In this document: positions 36,962-48,376 of the stretch, piece after piece
How the letters are laid out: every line of letters starts with the position of its first letter
Position numbering within the stretch: position 1 is the first letter of the stretch
Assembly (NCBI GenBank): GCA_030848705.1
Contig: CM061238.1
Span: 75,230,685-75,294,684 of the forward strand
Source: Heracleum sosnowskyi
Taxonomy: Eukaryota; Streptophyta; Magnoliopsida; Apiales; Apiaceae
Reading direction: 5' to 3'
Length of the DNA stretch: 64,000 nt
Program-made: the position numbers and the translations under genes
Notes under the pieces: generated by a model
What the model was told of the DNA's origin: nothing
The model's database searches: none
The model's input: the letters and a program-made list of their open reading frames with translations, nothing else

Positions 36962-39274
36962 CTAGTTAGAACACTTAGGAACCCATACATGTTGGGTTCC
37001 TTTCTCATGCAATTTATTAATTTTAGCAGCAGAAGACTTTCTGACTTTAGCAGTCCTGACAGGATTTACTCCATCAGGATTTGCTTTGTCAGCATCAGTA
37101 TTAACAAAAGCATGCTTCACTATGACATTTTCAGTTCTATCAGACTTTGTACTACTTTCAAACTTAGGCAATGGATCATAAAAGTTATAGTACAAATCAT
37201 GATACTCTTTACATGTATAAATAGAATGCCATAGACTACCACAATGAAAACAGGACTTCTGCGGTTTATAGAGTACTGATCTATTCCTAACATCAGACTT
37301 AGGAATATCAGTAATCTTCTTTTTAATCTTCTTACAATCAATAGCAAGATGATTAGAGTTACCACAGTTAAAACAACACTTTCTAGGTGCATTTGGGATA
37401 TATTTATAACCATTCTCTTTATTGATCCCAACTTTACCATTCCTATTTCTCTTAACAGTAGCTTCCTTTTTCTTATCTGTAACCTCACAGATTTTATCTT
37501 TAAGCTGTTTCTGAGACAATAGACCTAGATTCTTAGTGACTTTGTTCATGACAGGTTTAAACTTTATAATTTTAATTCCTTGAGTAGAAGAAGATCCCTT
37601 TTCAAAAGTAGAATTGGAATCCTTACCAAAAACAAAATTAACAGGAGTAATCTTAGATTTGGTTAAGCCTATAACATGTCTATAGGTCTTTGGACTGACT
37701 GTCTCATCAATGACAATTTTCTCTGCTAATTTCTTATCTTCATCTGACTTATATCCTAGACACTCTTTCCAATTCTTAGAGGTATTAATCTTATGAAATT
37801 TCCTACCAGAGTCTGTCCAGGTTCTGATTTTCTCATTAGCATATTCAAGTTCTTTTTCAAGGGAAGTACATTTAGATGTCATCTCTAAGTGCATGTGTTT
37901 AGCATTATCACATTCTTTTTGTACTTCTTGCATACGAGAAAATTCAGCTTCTAATATCTCATTCCTCTTTCTAAGGTCAGACATCTCAGATAAAATTCTA
38001 GTATTCTCAACAGTTTGACTTCTAAAGCTAATATGTAATGACTTTAGAAAACGTCTTCACTCAGAAGCATTATCAGTATCAAAATCAAAGATAGTATTTA
38101 GTACCTTATCATCAGGAGCAGCAGTTACATCAGCATTGGCAATTAATGCATAGTTGACTACCTCAGTATCAGATTCTGAGGAAGAGTCCATCCAATCCTT
38201 GCTTGATGTGATGAGTGCCTTTGTCTTGTTGCATTCAGAAGCAAAGTGACCCATTCCATTACACTTGTAGCATCTAACCTTTGACTTGTCAAATTTGCTA
38301 CCCTTGCTGTCCTTTTTGATATACTTGTCTTTGTCTGCTTTGAAGGTCTTTTTCTGAAAGTTGCCTTGTCTTCTATTCTTCCTGAACTTCATCCTTCTGA
38401 AGTTTCTGACAATCATAGCAACCATCTCTTCCATGTCTGAATCAGAAGATTCATCACCAGTATTGGCATCAGAATTGCCATCAGTATCTGATGAAGAGTC
38501 GTCAGGATCTGACTCAGCTACTCTTGCTTTCCTTCTAGAGACCTCCATAGCTTTTCCTTTTGATTTAGCTTCTACATTCAAAGCAATTGACTTTGCCTTG
38601 CTGCTTTTCTTGTTCTTTCTCTGTTGAACTTCAAGATCATGAGTTCTTAGCATCCCATAGATCTCATCAAGAGACACAATGTTCAGATCATACTGGTGTC
38701 TAATGATTGAGGTCTGAGTATCCCATTCTTCAGGTAAAGCTCTAAGAAATTTGGTGTTTGAATCTTCAGTTTCATATACTTTGTCAACTAAGGATAAGCT
38801 GTTCAATAGTGTCAGAAATCTATCATATAGAACAGTCAAGCTCTCTTCAGGTCTTGCATCGAATTGTTCATATTCTTGTATCAAAAGAGCCCTTCTGTTT
38901 TTCTTAACAGATGCAGATCCCTGGCACTGAGTTTCCAAAGTATCCCAGATTTCTTTTGAAGACTTGCATGCAATCACTCTGTTTGACATGACAGCATCAA
39001 GCCTATTATGCAAGATATTCTTTATCTTTGGTTCCCTGAGTACATGAGCTTTTTCTTCTGGAGTCCATTCAGCTTTAGCTTTGACCACATAATGTTCTGG
39101 TACTGTATCTGTTCGTTCTACGAACTTTGTTGGTATATATGGTCCATCACGAATCATGTCCAAGTAGTCAGGATCCATAGCCTCCAGGTACATCAGCATC
39201 TTTACCCTCCATGTAGGATATTCTGATATCTTTAAGATGGGAATCTTCATGCTTTCATACTTGGTTGTCGACAT
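36962..39274 (-). pseudogene. TE-B gag with one nonsense codon
   Basis: The frame has 771 codons from ATG 39274 (MSTTKYESMKIP) to TAG 36962-36964. The N-terminal domain has YPTWRVKMLMYLE and EIWDTLETQCQG, as in copia gag (UBN2-type). Three CX2CX4HX4C zinc knuckles follow: CYKCNGMGHFASEC, then CFNCGNSNHLAIDC and CFHCGSLWHSIYTC in the second half. An in-frame TGA at 38057-38059 (TTA in TE-A) separates knuckle 1 from knuckles 2 and 3. The TE-A stop is elsewhere, so the family gag is one long protein. The gag start lies only about 37 bases beyond the primer site. Confidence 0.93.
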
Positions 39275-39310
39275 CTTTAGATCGTATCTGATTCAGAATT
39301 AAATCAGTTC

Positions 39311-39322
39311 GCTCTGATACCA
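39311..39322 (-). other. TE-B primer binding site (tRNA-iMet)
   Basis: TGGTATCAGAGC in element sense, two bases inside the 5' LTR, is an exact complement to the initiator tRNA-Met 3' end as used by Sireviruses. Confidence 0.92.
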
Positions 39323-39324
39323 AT

Positions 39325-39931
39325 TGTTGCCCAGTAATAATCTATTGTAGAAGGGGGGTTGAATACAATAGAGTAAGATAATCGACTTCTTAATGTATAT
39401 ATCACAAATATGAAAAGAAAGATAACAGCTTTATTAAATCTGATATAAAACTGTTACAAACTCTCTCAAGAAATTCTGATGTTCTTGAGAGCTGCTAGTT
39501 TACAAAAACTCTCTCAAGAAATTCTGTTCTTAAGAGCTTCTCTTCGATTATGTTCTCTCTCTAATGAATACATAAATCGAAACCAAGACTGTGTTTATAT
39601 AGTGCACACAGCTTCTCTATCAATAACAAGATAAGTCCTAATCAATAACAAAGATAGAAACCTATCCTTAATCAATAGCTACATTCTACAAACCAGGAAC
39701 AAATAGAATAAACTTCCATGTTTATCTAGACTCCAAATATAACTCGAAGTAGGAATCCTGATCAGCTTCAAGTTCTGATGATCAATCCTGATCATAGTCT
39801 GAGTAGGAATCCTGATGATCAATAAGATACTGACGCTTGATCAAATACTGATGACCATGCAATACTGATGACGTCAGCAATCCTGATCAGTTGAGTCTAG
39901 CTTCTGACGATCATTGAATTCTGATCTAACA
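39325..39931 (-). repeat. TE-B 5' LTR
   Basis: 607 bp, differing by eye at one base from 14096-14702 (AATAAATAAA there, AATACATAAA here). TATA box in element sense at about 39593-39602. It is followed by the right GACAT target duplication at 39932-39936. Confidence 0.93.
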
Positions 39932-39936
39932 GACAT

Positions 39937-40469
39937 GCATCACAGAGTCCATTAGGAGTATATAACACTTTTGGTAATCCTCTCACTAAATCTTTCTTAA
40001 CCAACTCATTGATATTGCTGAAGTTGAGATGAGAAAGCTTCTTGTGCGAATTCCAACTTTCATCTACTGAAGCTTTACTGATCAGACAGGTAGGGGAGTC
40101 ATCAGTATTTGATTGAATGTTGGCTTCATATATGTTACCATGCCTGTAGCCAGTCAGTGCTATCTTGCTTGTTGCTTTACTGACTACTTCACAATGAGTG
40201 GAATAGAAGTTGACATGATAACCTCTGTCAGTGATTTGACTAATACTCAACAGGTTATGTTTTATTCCCTTCACTAGAGCTACATTTTCAATGATGACAT
40301 TTCCAATGATAATATTGCCATATCCCAAAGTTTGTCCAATGTTGCCATCTCCATAAGACACAGTTGGGCCAGCTTTTTCCTCATATTCTGATAACAGGGC
40401 TTTGTTTCCAGTCATGTGCACAGAACATCCACTATCCATGACTAACACATTTTTCTTTTTACCCTGCAA
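39937..40469 (-). pseudogene. TE-A pol, 5' part: protease and GAG-pre-integrase
   Basis: The protease has its active-site MDSGCSVHMTG (Asp at residue 12) and the GAG-pre-integrase region SHLNFSNINELVKKDLVRGLP, ending at GLCDAC, where TE-B inserted. The continuation QKAKQRRTS is found at 14060-14090. One extra T just before the frame (TTGCAGGG against TGCAGGG in TE-B) puts it in a different frame from gag. An apparent downstream tail reads into the TE-B LTR and is not real. Confidence 0.9.
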
Positions 40470-40485
40470 TCAGAATAGAAACACA

Positions 40486-42801
40486 CTAGTTAGAACATTT
40501 AGGAACCCATACTTGTTGGGTTCCTTTTCCATGCAATTGATTAACTTTCACAGCAGAAGACTTTCTGACCTTAGCAGTCCTGACATGATTTACTTCATCA
40601 GGATTTGCTTTGTCAGTATCAGTATTAACAAAAGCATGTTCCAACTTGACATTCTTAATGCTACCAGAGTTTGCACTATTTTTATCAACTTTAGGCAATG
40701 GATCATAAAAGTTATAGTACAACTCATGATAATCTTTACAAGTATAAATAGAATGCCATATACTACCACAATGAAAATAGGACTTATGTGGTTTATAAAA
40801 TACTGATCTATTCCTAACATCAGACTTAGAAATATCAGCAATCTTATTCTTACTCTTCTTACAATCAATAGCAAGATGATTAGAGTTACCACAGTTAAAA
40901 CAACACTTTCTTGGTGCATTTGGGATATATTTATAACCATTCTCTTTATTGATCCCAACTTTACCATTCCTGTTTCTCTTAACAGTAGCTTCCTTTTTCT
41001 TATTTGTCACCTCACAGATTTTATCCTTAAGCTGTTTCTGAGACAATAGACCTACATTCTTAATGACTTTATTCAAGACAGGTTTAGACTTTATGATTTT
41101 AATTCCTTGAGTAGAAGTAGATCCCTTTTCAAAAGTAGAATTGGAATCCTTACCAAAAACAAAATTAACAGGAGTAATCTTAGATTTGGTTGCATCTATA
41201 ACATGTCTATAGGTCTTTGGACTGACTGTCTCATCAATGACAATTTTCTCTTTCAATTTCTTATCCTCATCTGACTTATATCCTAGACACTCTTTCCAAT
41301 TCTTAGAGGTATTAATCTCATGAAATTTCCTACCAGAGTTTGTCCAGGTTCTGATTTTCTCATTAGCATTTTCAAGTTCCTTTTCAAGAGCAGTACATTT
41401 GGATTTCATCTCTAAATACATGTGATTCACATTATCACATTCTTTTTGTACTTCTTACATACGAGAAAATTCAGCTTCTAATTTATCATTCCTTTTTCTA
41501 AGTTCAGACATCTCAGATAAGATCCTAGTATTTTCAGCAGTTTGACTTCTAAAGCTAATATGTAATGACTTTTGAAAACGTCTTAACTCAGAAGCATTAT
41601 CAGTATCAAAATCAAAGATAGTATTTTGTACCTTATCATCAGGAGCAGCAGTTACACCAGCATTGGCCATTAGAGCATAGTTGACCACCTCAGTATCAGA
41701 TTCTGAGGAAGAGTCCATCCAATCCTTGCTTGATGTGATAAGTGCCTTTGTCTTCTTGCACTCAGAAGCAAAATGACCCATACCATTGCACTTGTAGCAT
41801 CTAACCTTTGACTTGTCAAATTTGCTACCCTTGCTGTCCTTTTTGATATACTTATCTTTGTTTGGATTGGAAGCCTTTTTCTGAAAGTTGCCTTGTCTTC
41901 TATTCTTCCTGAACTTCATCCTTCTGAAGTTTCTTACAATCATAGCAACCATCTCTTCCATGTCTGAGTCAGAAGAATCATCATCAGTATTGGCATCAGC
42001 ATTGCCATCAGTATCTGATGAAGAGTCATCAGGATCTGACTCAACTATTCTTGTTTTACTTCTAGAGACCTCCATAACTTTTCCTTTTGATTTAGCCTCT
42101 GCTTTCAAAGCAATTGATTTTGCCTTGCTGCTTTTCTTGTTCTTTCTCTGTTGAACTTCAAGATCATGAGTTCTTAGCATCCCATAGACTTCATCAAGAG
42201 ACACAGTGTTAAGATCATACTGATGTCTAATGATCGAGGTCTGAGTGTCCCATTCTTCAGGTAAAGCTCTTAGAAACTTGGTGTTTGAATCTTCAGTTTC
42301 ATATTCCTTGTCAACTAAAGATAAGCTGTTCAATAGTGTCAGAAATCTATCATATAGATCAGTTAGGCTCTCATCAGGTCTTGCATCAAATTGTTCATAT
42401 TCTTGAATCAAAAGAGCCCTTCTGTTTTTCTTGACAGATGCAGATCCCTGGCACTGAGTTTCCAAAGTATCCCAAATTTCTTTTGAAGACTTGCATGCAA
42501 TCACTCTGTTTGACATGACAGCATCAAGACTACTGTGTAAGATATTCTTTATCTTTGGTTCCCTGAGTACATGAGCTTTTTCTTCTGGAGTCCATTCACT
42601 TTTAGCCTTGACCACATAATGTTCAGGTACTGTATCTGTTCGTTCTACAATCCTTGTAGGAATATATGGTCCATCACGAATCCTGTCCAAATAGTCAGGA
42701 TCCATAGCCTCCAGGTACATCAGCATCTTTACCCTCCATGTTGGATATTCTGATTTCTTCAAGATGGGAATCTTCATGCTTTCATACTTGGTTGTCGACA
42801 T
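40486..42801 (-). pseudogene. TE-A gag with one nonsense codon
   Basis: The 772-codon frame from ATG 42801 to TAG 40486-40488 is homologous to the TE-B gag. A TAA at 41455-41457 (CAA in TE-B) interrupts it between a coiled-coil region (RRFQKSLHISF, LRKRNDKLEAEF) and the rest. Zinc knuckle 1 (CYKCNGMGHFASEC) and knuckle 2 (CFNCGNSNHLAIDC) are intact. Knuckle 3 has lost its first cysteine (SYFHCGSIWH). Confidence 0.92.
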
Positions 42802-42837
42802 CTTTAGATCGTATCTAATTCAGAATTAAATCAGTTT

Positions 42838-42849
42838 GCTCTGATACCA
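42838..42849 (-). other. TE-A primer binding site (tRNA-iMet)
   Basis: TGGTATCAGAGC in element sense, two bases inside the TE-A 5' LTR. Confidence 0.92.
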
Positions 42850-42851
42850 AT

Positions 42852-43412
42852 TGTTGCCCAGTAATACTCTATTGTAGAAGGGGGGTTGAATACAATAGTA
42901 TAAGATAATCGACTTCTTAATGTATATATCACAAATATGAAAGAAAGATAACAGCTTTATTAAATCTGATATAAAACTGTTACAAACTCTCTCAAGAAAT
43001 TCTGATGTTCTTGAGAGCTGCTAGCTTACAAAAACTCTCTCAAGAAATTCTATGTTCTTAAGAGCTTCTATTCGATTATGTTCACGTACATAAATCGAAA
43101 CCAAAACTGTGTTTATATACTACACAGCTTCTCTATCATTGATAAGTCCTAATCAATTACAAAGATTGAAACCTATCCATAATTGATAGCTACATCCTAC
43201 AAACCAGGAACCGACAGAATAAACTTCCATGTTTAACTAGACTCCAAATATAACTCGAAGTAGGAATCCTGATCAGCTTCCAGTCCTGATGATCAATCCT
43301 GATCCCAGTCCTGATATGTATCTTGATCCTGACGACCATGTAATCCTGATGACGTCAGCAATCCTGATCAGTTGAGTCAAGCTCCTGACGATCATTGAAT
43401 TCTGATCTAACA
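42852..43412 (-). repeat. TE-A 5' LTR
   Basis: 561 bp, four differences by eye from 6501-7061. TATA box in element sense at about 43111-43120. The right GTCTC duplication follows at 43413-43417. Confidence 0.93.
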
Positions 43413-43701
43413 GTCTCTCCTGGGATTACGAAATCGCCATCTTCGTCACTCAAATCTTCATTTGTAACCATTTCATAATTGCGCCTCTCAGTCCTTACAT
43501 CTAAATCATCCGATATATTTGTACTATGTCCTACAACGCCATATATCCCATCTACATTACCACCAGAGTTTTCATTCAAGACAACATATACATGATTGTT
43601 ATGGATGTTTTCATTTACACACAAGTCAACATACACATGACGTTTTTTCGGCCAATTCAAAAGCCAATGATTAGAAATTAATCTCTCACCATGTCTTCGC
43701 T
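43413..43701 (-). pseudogene. Host gene, exon 2 (5' part), split by TE-A
   Basis: On the minus strand a T-rich run followed by TACAG (about 43702-43720) is a strong 3' splice site. From 43701 a frame stays open into the TE-A insertion and resumes at 6500. Spliced to the ten coding bases of the candidate exon 1 (47936-47927), the frame is kept (Met-Ser-Glu-Glu-Arg-Arg). Visible features are a basic N-terminus with ISNHWLLNWPKKRHVYVDL, then an Asn-rich and an acidic stretch (NEDLSDEDGDFVIPGE). I do not recognise the protein. The NHWLLNW stretch might be a scrap of an FRS-type C-terminal region, but this is weak. Confidence 0.55.
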
Positions 43702-43782
43702 CTGTATTGGATTGTAAAAAAAAAAATCAATGTTCTGCATCTTAATTAAAATCTACTCCACTTCTTTATTATTAGAACTTAC

Positions 43783-46700
43783 TATAACGACTCGGAAAAA
43801 CGATTGTACTATATTAATATTTAATAATATCTGAGTTCTATGATATGTGAATATTGTGTGAAGGGTATATATGTGAAAATGTGGTAATTAGATGTTTACT
43901 TGGTGAATGGTATGGATTAAAATACTTGTGAATGCTTTTAAATGCATTTTATATGAATTTCTTATTAAAAATTTATTCTTTTTGACGTTCCGGGAATTTT
44001 ATAAAATCATCGGAGACTCTTTTTATTGTGAAATCTTTTTCACAACCTTTAGTTTATATTCTAGTATTTTCTAAAATTAGTGAAGGAATTTATGTTTGGC
44101 TTTAAGGATTTAAAACTGATTTTATGAGTTAAATGTCCTTTAAGTGATCAAAACTTTGAAAATTCGTATTTAATTCAATTTTGATCACAAAAATATTTTA
44201 AAAATATGGGTGAGCTTGTAAATTCGTATTCTTTATTTTAAAAATAAAATTTGGATTTTTAGACATTACCTTCAGTTTATTTCGAATTTTAGAAAAGCAA
44301 TTGTGTTGGTTTTGGTTATTAGAAAATCAGATTTTTAATTAGCAAGTTACTAAAATACCCCTGGGCTTATAAAAAACCCCTGCACCAGTTTTTCCCCTTT
44401 CTCACTTTGCCGACCATTCTCTCTTCTCTCTTTTCTCTCTTCTCTCTCTCGGCTATCTCTCATCTCTCCCTCTCGGTAAACTTCTCTCCTCTCTTCCTAT
44501 TCGGTTTTGTACCGATTGGATGATTGAAACCCATATTCTTGCTCAGTTTTGTCTCCTCTACAACCCTCTATCATTGCATGTCAATTCTGAGATAAAAGTT
44601 TGAAAACCCACTTCAATTATTTTTGCTTTAATCCGACTATTGCTTCGAGTTTGGCCTTTAAAATCGATACCCATGGTTCTAGTCTCTGTTTTTATACTGA
44701 ATCATGTTGGTGTTGAGATGGGTTGTGCTCGGTTGCGTGTATATGTGTGTTTATCGTGTATATATATATGTTCATGTATGTGTATGATTCGTATATGTGG
44801 TTTTATGATGATTCGAATTGACTCTTGCAGTTTCAGTCGTGTTTTGTGTTATTTATTGGTGAGGTTGTGAAGGAAACCCGGATTTTCATATTTTCCGGGC
44901 ACCTCCAACCATTGCCGCCGTCGGCAATGAGCTCCGGCGAGCCGACGGGGACGATGATGACATTCTTGAGTCCGATTTTTGTATTAAAACTAGTATTTAG
45001 TTCGATTTTGAATTGCATGTGAAGAAATCCGAAATGCATGTCAAAATTTGATTTTACCCTTTTTATAATTCGGATTGGAGAAAGTGTTTATGGTGATGTT
45101 TGATTGTTAACTTCGGTTTATAAGGAATGCATGTTGATTTATTGGGTTAATGTGGTTAGTATGAGATTTTGGATAGTTAAAAGTATTTATTTGAGAATTT
45201 TAGAGGAATTTCAAGTAATGAAATTGTTAGCTTGTTATTGGATAAATGCATGTATAAGTTAGTGATTCTTGAGAGCATGAGTCTTAGTTGTAATATTGGA
45301 TAGTTGGATTGTGAATGGGATTGTGTTTGGGTGATTTAAAAAGAAAAACACCATGCTGAAATTTTCCAGAAAACTGCCCTGTTCTGTTTTGCTAAATTTC
45401 GAAATGTTGCTGCCTGTTTTAGACTGAGGTCTTTGGATGTCAATATTCTAAATTGAATCTAGTTTGTACACGTGCTAACTTTGTGTCGATAGGATTTACG
45501 GATAAAAAGTTATGAATGTTTTACTAAAAGTTGCGCAGCAGAGATTTTTCTGTGTTTAGTGCCTACTTTATACAGTTCGTTTTTATAGCAAATAAAGTGT
45601 TCTGAAGTTGAAACTTTTATGCTAAGTTGGTTTTATAATCAGGAAGTAGCCTGTCAAATTTGGTAACTGTTTGATTATTTTTGGATTTATGAAAAATGTT
45701 TTGGTAAGGTATGCGTAGTTGATTTTTCTGTTTATGAGATGAAACATTGTTGTTCTAGTGTTAAGGTTATGGATGGCATGATTAAATTGAGTTAAGGGAT
45801 ACTAAAGGTGGTATGGTTTGGAAGGATATATTATTATATATATATATGTATAAGGAGCATGTTATGTGTATTGAAATGACAATGTGCATTTATATGGTTG
45901 ATTGCCTATTACGTGGTTATAACTATTTTGTGGTATAACTATTATGCGTTTACGCGTACAAGATGCGTTGGGTAGTTTAGAATAAAGGAATAGCGTTTTA
46001 GAGAGGACCTACTAAGATAGAATATATTCTTTTGTAGAGTCCAAGGAAGTGGAACTTAGAGAGTTCAAGGAAGTGACACTTAGAGACAAGGGAAAGGCTA
46101 AGGTGGAAAATCAGTAATTGTTCATTACCCCTTTTTTGCTACTTAAGGCAAGTAATACAAACTTGCTTTCGTATTTTGATTCCATTGTTTCATTTTGACA
46201 TATATGAATTGTTACCTTGCCTTGATATACCTTTAATTCTGAAAACGCTTATTGTTCATTGATAACCCTGATCTTTGTTCATATATACCATGTTGAATTA
46301 TATACCATGCTTTGTTTAGTTCTTTATCCCTAAACCTTTATACCCTGATCATATACATGAATTGAAACCTGATGACCTATAATTCCATAACCTGAATTTG
46401 ATCATATACTTATTCAAACCCTTTTATACCTGAAAGTGAATACACCTATACCTCATTTTAGTACATTTCCAGAACATACCCAATGATAAATATTTCTTAT
46501 ATTCCACTAATAGAAATCCAGATTGTTTTGATTGAACTTATCTGATTTCCAAAGGACTTCTTTATATCTGAAAATGTTTTCAAAAGGAATAAGGTTTAGA
46601 CTCATTTAAATTCTGATTTATGGTTTCCACGGATTCCTAAGATTGGAGGCGTAAGAGGCCGAGTAACGCCGGTCCAGCACTTTTTAATTATAATAAATGG

Positions 46701-47487
46701 ACTAGGGATGGACTAGTCTAAAGGCCAATATGTGCCTAATGGGACCCAATACAAGGACCAGAGGGACTGTGTGTCCGGTATGGGGACTTTACGTGGCTGA
46801 TCACCCGTATTGTCCGGTGCGTTGTGAAAAATCTCCAAAATTAATTATTGTTTTCTTGAAACGGATATCTTGATAATGAAATTGGTTTACCCTTTGAAAT
46901 TGCATATTTATGCCATTGTTTTGGATAATACCTTATTATGGATTCTGCTTAAACCATGCTATATATATTGATATTGGAAACTGTTTTGAAATTTTATATT
47001 CAAATTATTGATTCTGATAATCCCTTGATACGGACTTTGCTATACTCATGCTATCCATATTGATATTGAAACTGTTTCCCAGTGGATAACTGTTTGGTCA
47101 TATTATTACTTGCTGGGCATTTGGCTCATTCTTTTTCCCTATTCTAACCCACAGTGAAACGAGAAGATGGTACGTACATTTCAGACAGCTAGGAAGTCTT
47201 CCTATAGGGTTGTTTTTGGGATGCCAGCTCAGGTAGGTGATGGCCATATCTAGAAGGTGTTTTGTAATAGAGAACTTAGAACTCTTAAGACTTTGTTGTA
47301 ATAACTTTTAAGACTTATGTATTAATAAATTAGATAGTGGATGCTTGTTTCACACCATCAACTGTTAAAGATCCAGGGTAGAGTTGGGGTCAAGTCTGCA
47401 TGCTTTTATTATATTGTTTATGGGTTTAATATGTATAGAGGTGGTAGTGACTCCCCGATCATGACCCCAGATTGGGAGGGCGTCACA
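43783..47487 (+). repeat. Solo LTR of a chromovirus-like gypsy element
   Basis: A 3.7-kb stretch starting TATAACGACTCGG and ending GGGAGGGCGTCACA is flanked by CTTAC on both sides (43778-43782 and 47488-47492). Its end resembles the TE-C LTR end (GACCCCGGATTTGGGG against GACCCCAGATTGGGAG). TATAAAA at about 44368-44375, followed by a long CT-rich stretch, fits a plus-strand promoter and leader. No interior is present, so it is a solo LTR left by recombination. The second base is A instead of the canonical G. Short frames inside it, including one near 44640-45020, are not called genes. Confidence 0.8.
44368..44480 (+). promoter_or_regulatory. TATA box and CT-rich leader in the solo LTR
   Basis: CTTATAAAAAACCCC is followed some 35-110 bp later by TTCTCTCTTCTCTC-type runs, the pattern of plant Pol II promoters and of LTR R/U5 regions. 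Activity is unknown. Confidence 0.5.
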
Positions 47488-47492
47488 CTTAC

Positions 47493-47926
47493 TCCAAAAA
47501 ATTTGACCATAGCACATCACAAATCAATGTTCTGCATCTTAATTAAATAGCAAGATCCTTAAAAAAACTCTAATTGCAGAACAAGATCAATTAACTTTTA
47601 TACATTAGCAAACAAAATCTACCTATTAATTCTCCACTTGAGAGAAATTTACTTCTACCACATGCTTATTATCAATTATATCTCAAGTATGCATTTATGC
47701 AAAACACTATCATGCATGATCCCTAAATTCTTTTCAAGAATACATCATGGTCGATAAATAAAGAGTCAACAAAATAACAAACAAAATCCCCAAAGGAGGA
47801 ACAGAAAATTTGATTGAATTGCACGGTTAATGAAAAGTTGTCTTACTCTTGAAAACCAATTAATCATATAATGTAGTTAATTGAATTGTTGTTCAACACT
47901 CAATTAATAATTTTTGGATTTTATAC
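47493..47926 (-). other. Host intron sequence, distal part
   Basis: Together with 43702-43777 this forms the apparent first intron of the split host gene, about 515 bp before the solo LTR entered. It is AT-rich with no coding signal. A 27-bp sequence at 47521-47547 is repeated exactly at 43724-43750. Confidence 0.45.
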
Positions 47927-47936
47927 CTTCGCTCAT
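47927..47936 (-). pseudogene. Candidate first coding exon of the split host gene
   Basis: Minus-strand ATGAGCGAAG is followed by GTATAA, a plausible 5' splice site. Joined to the acceptor at 43701 it keeps the exon 2 frame. The CT/GA-rich DNA upstream (47937-48080) looks like a plant 5' untranslated leader. The evidence is frame agreement only. Confidence 0.4.
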
Positions 47937-48376
47937 CTTCCTCGATGTTCTACATTGGTACCAAACTAAGCCGTATGTCTGACTTCGAACAGAATAGAAA
48001 ACGAAGACAAATTGCAGAACAATGAACTCTTTTCTCTCTTCAAAAGATGCACCAAATTAGGTGGGTGGATAAATCAAATTTTTTGTAACCGCCAGGTAGT
48101 GAATTTCAATGCGGTATTAGTGGGCTGAGAAACATACGGCATTACTACATAATTTTGTATGTATATTGTATGCAATACATTACCCAATTTTTTTTAAAAT
48201 ATTACAAAAATGCCATTACATTTGTTTTAATATAAGCCATCCAATGGTGATTAAATAGGTCTCTAGTGTCTCTAAAATACTCGGGTCTCTATAGAGCCCA
48301 ACTATATATATCTTTAATTGATATATGGATATTATAAAATAAAAATATTAAGCAATCAATCCCGTAGAATCTGTGA
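47937..48376. other. Host sequence: possible leader and promoter of the split gene
   Basis: The part next to exon 1 reads like an untranslated leader on the minus strand. Further out it is AT-rich. An imperfect palindrome (GGGTCTCTATAGAGCCC) lies at 48283-48299. No other gene is seen. Confidence 0.35.

Larger units (their letters stand above)
14096..39931 (-). mobile_element. TE-B: younger Sirevirus of the TE-A family, nested in TE-A pol
   Basis: The LTRs are 607 bp each (14096-14702 and 39325-39931) and by eye differ at a single base, so this insertion is recent and younger than TE-A. TE-B is split by TE-C; its own length is about 12.0 kb. In element sense the order is LTR, primer site, gag, pol, promoter-like spacer, accessory ORF, LTR. 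It keeps the RT YVDD box that TE-A lost, but gag, pol and the accessory ORF each carry one nonsense codon. Confidence 0.95.
6501..43412 (-). mobile_element. TE-A: Sirevirus-type copia retrotransposon, split by TE-B
   Basis: The element has matching 561-bp LTRs (6501-7061 and 42852-43412), a tRNA-iMet primer site, a polypurine tract and a GTCTC target duplication. Its own parts are 6501-14095 and 39937-43412, about 11.1 kb. Read on the minus strand the order is 5' LTR, gag, pol, accessory ORF, 3' LTR, as in Sireviruses. By eye the two LTRs differ at four positions. It is inactive: nonsense codons in gag, pol and the accessory ORF, a deletion removing the RT active site, and a deletion of the accessory N-terminus. 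Confidence 0.95.

Noticed and set aside
44640..45020. Frames near the CT-rich stretch as a host gene with a GC-rich exon
   Set aside because: They lie inside the solo LTR, are short, and overlap frames on the other strand. The local rise in GC near 44900 is brief.
48283..48299. Palindrome GGGTCTCTATAGAGCCC as the end of a MITE
   Set aside because: The palindrome is imperfect and I find no partner inverted repeat or target duplication at a MITE-like distance.
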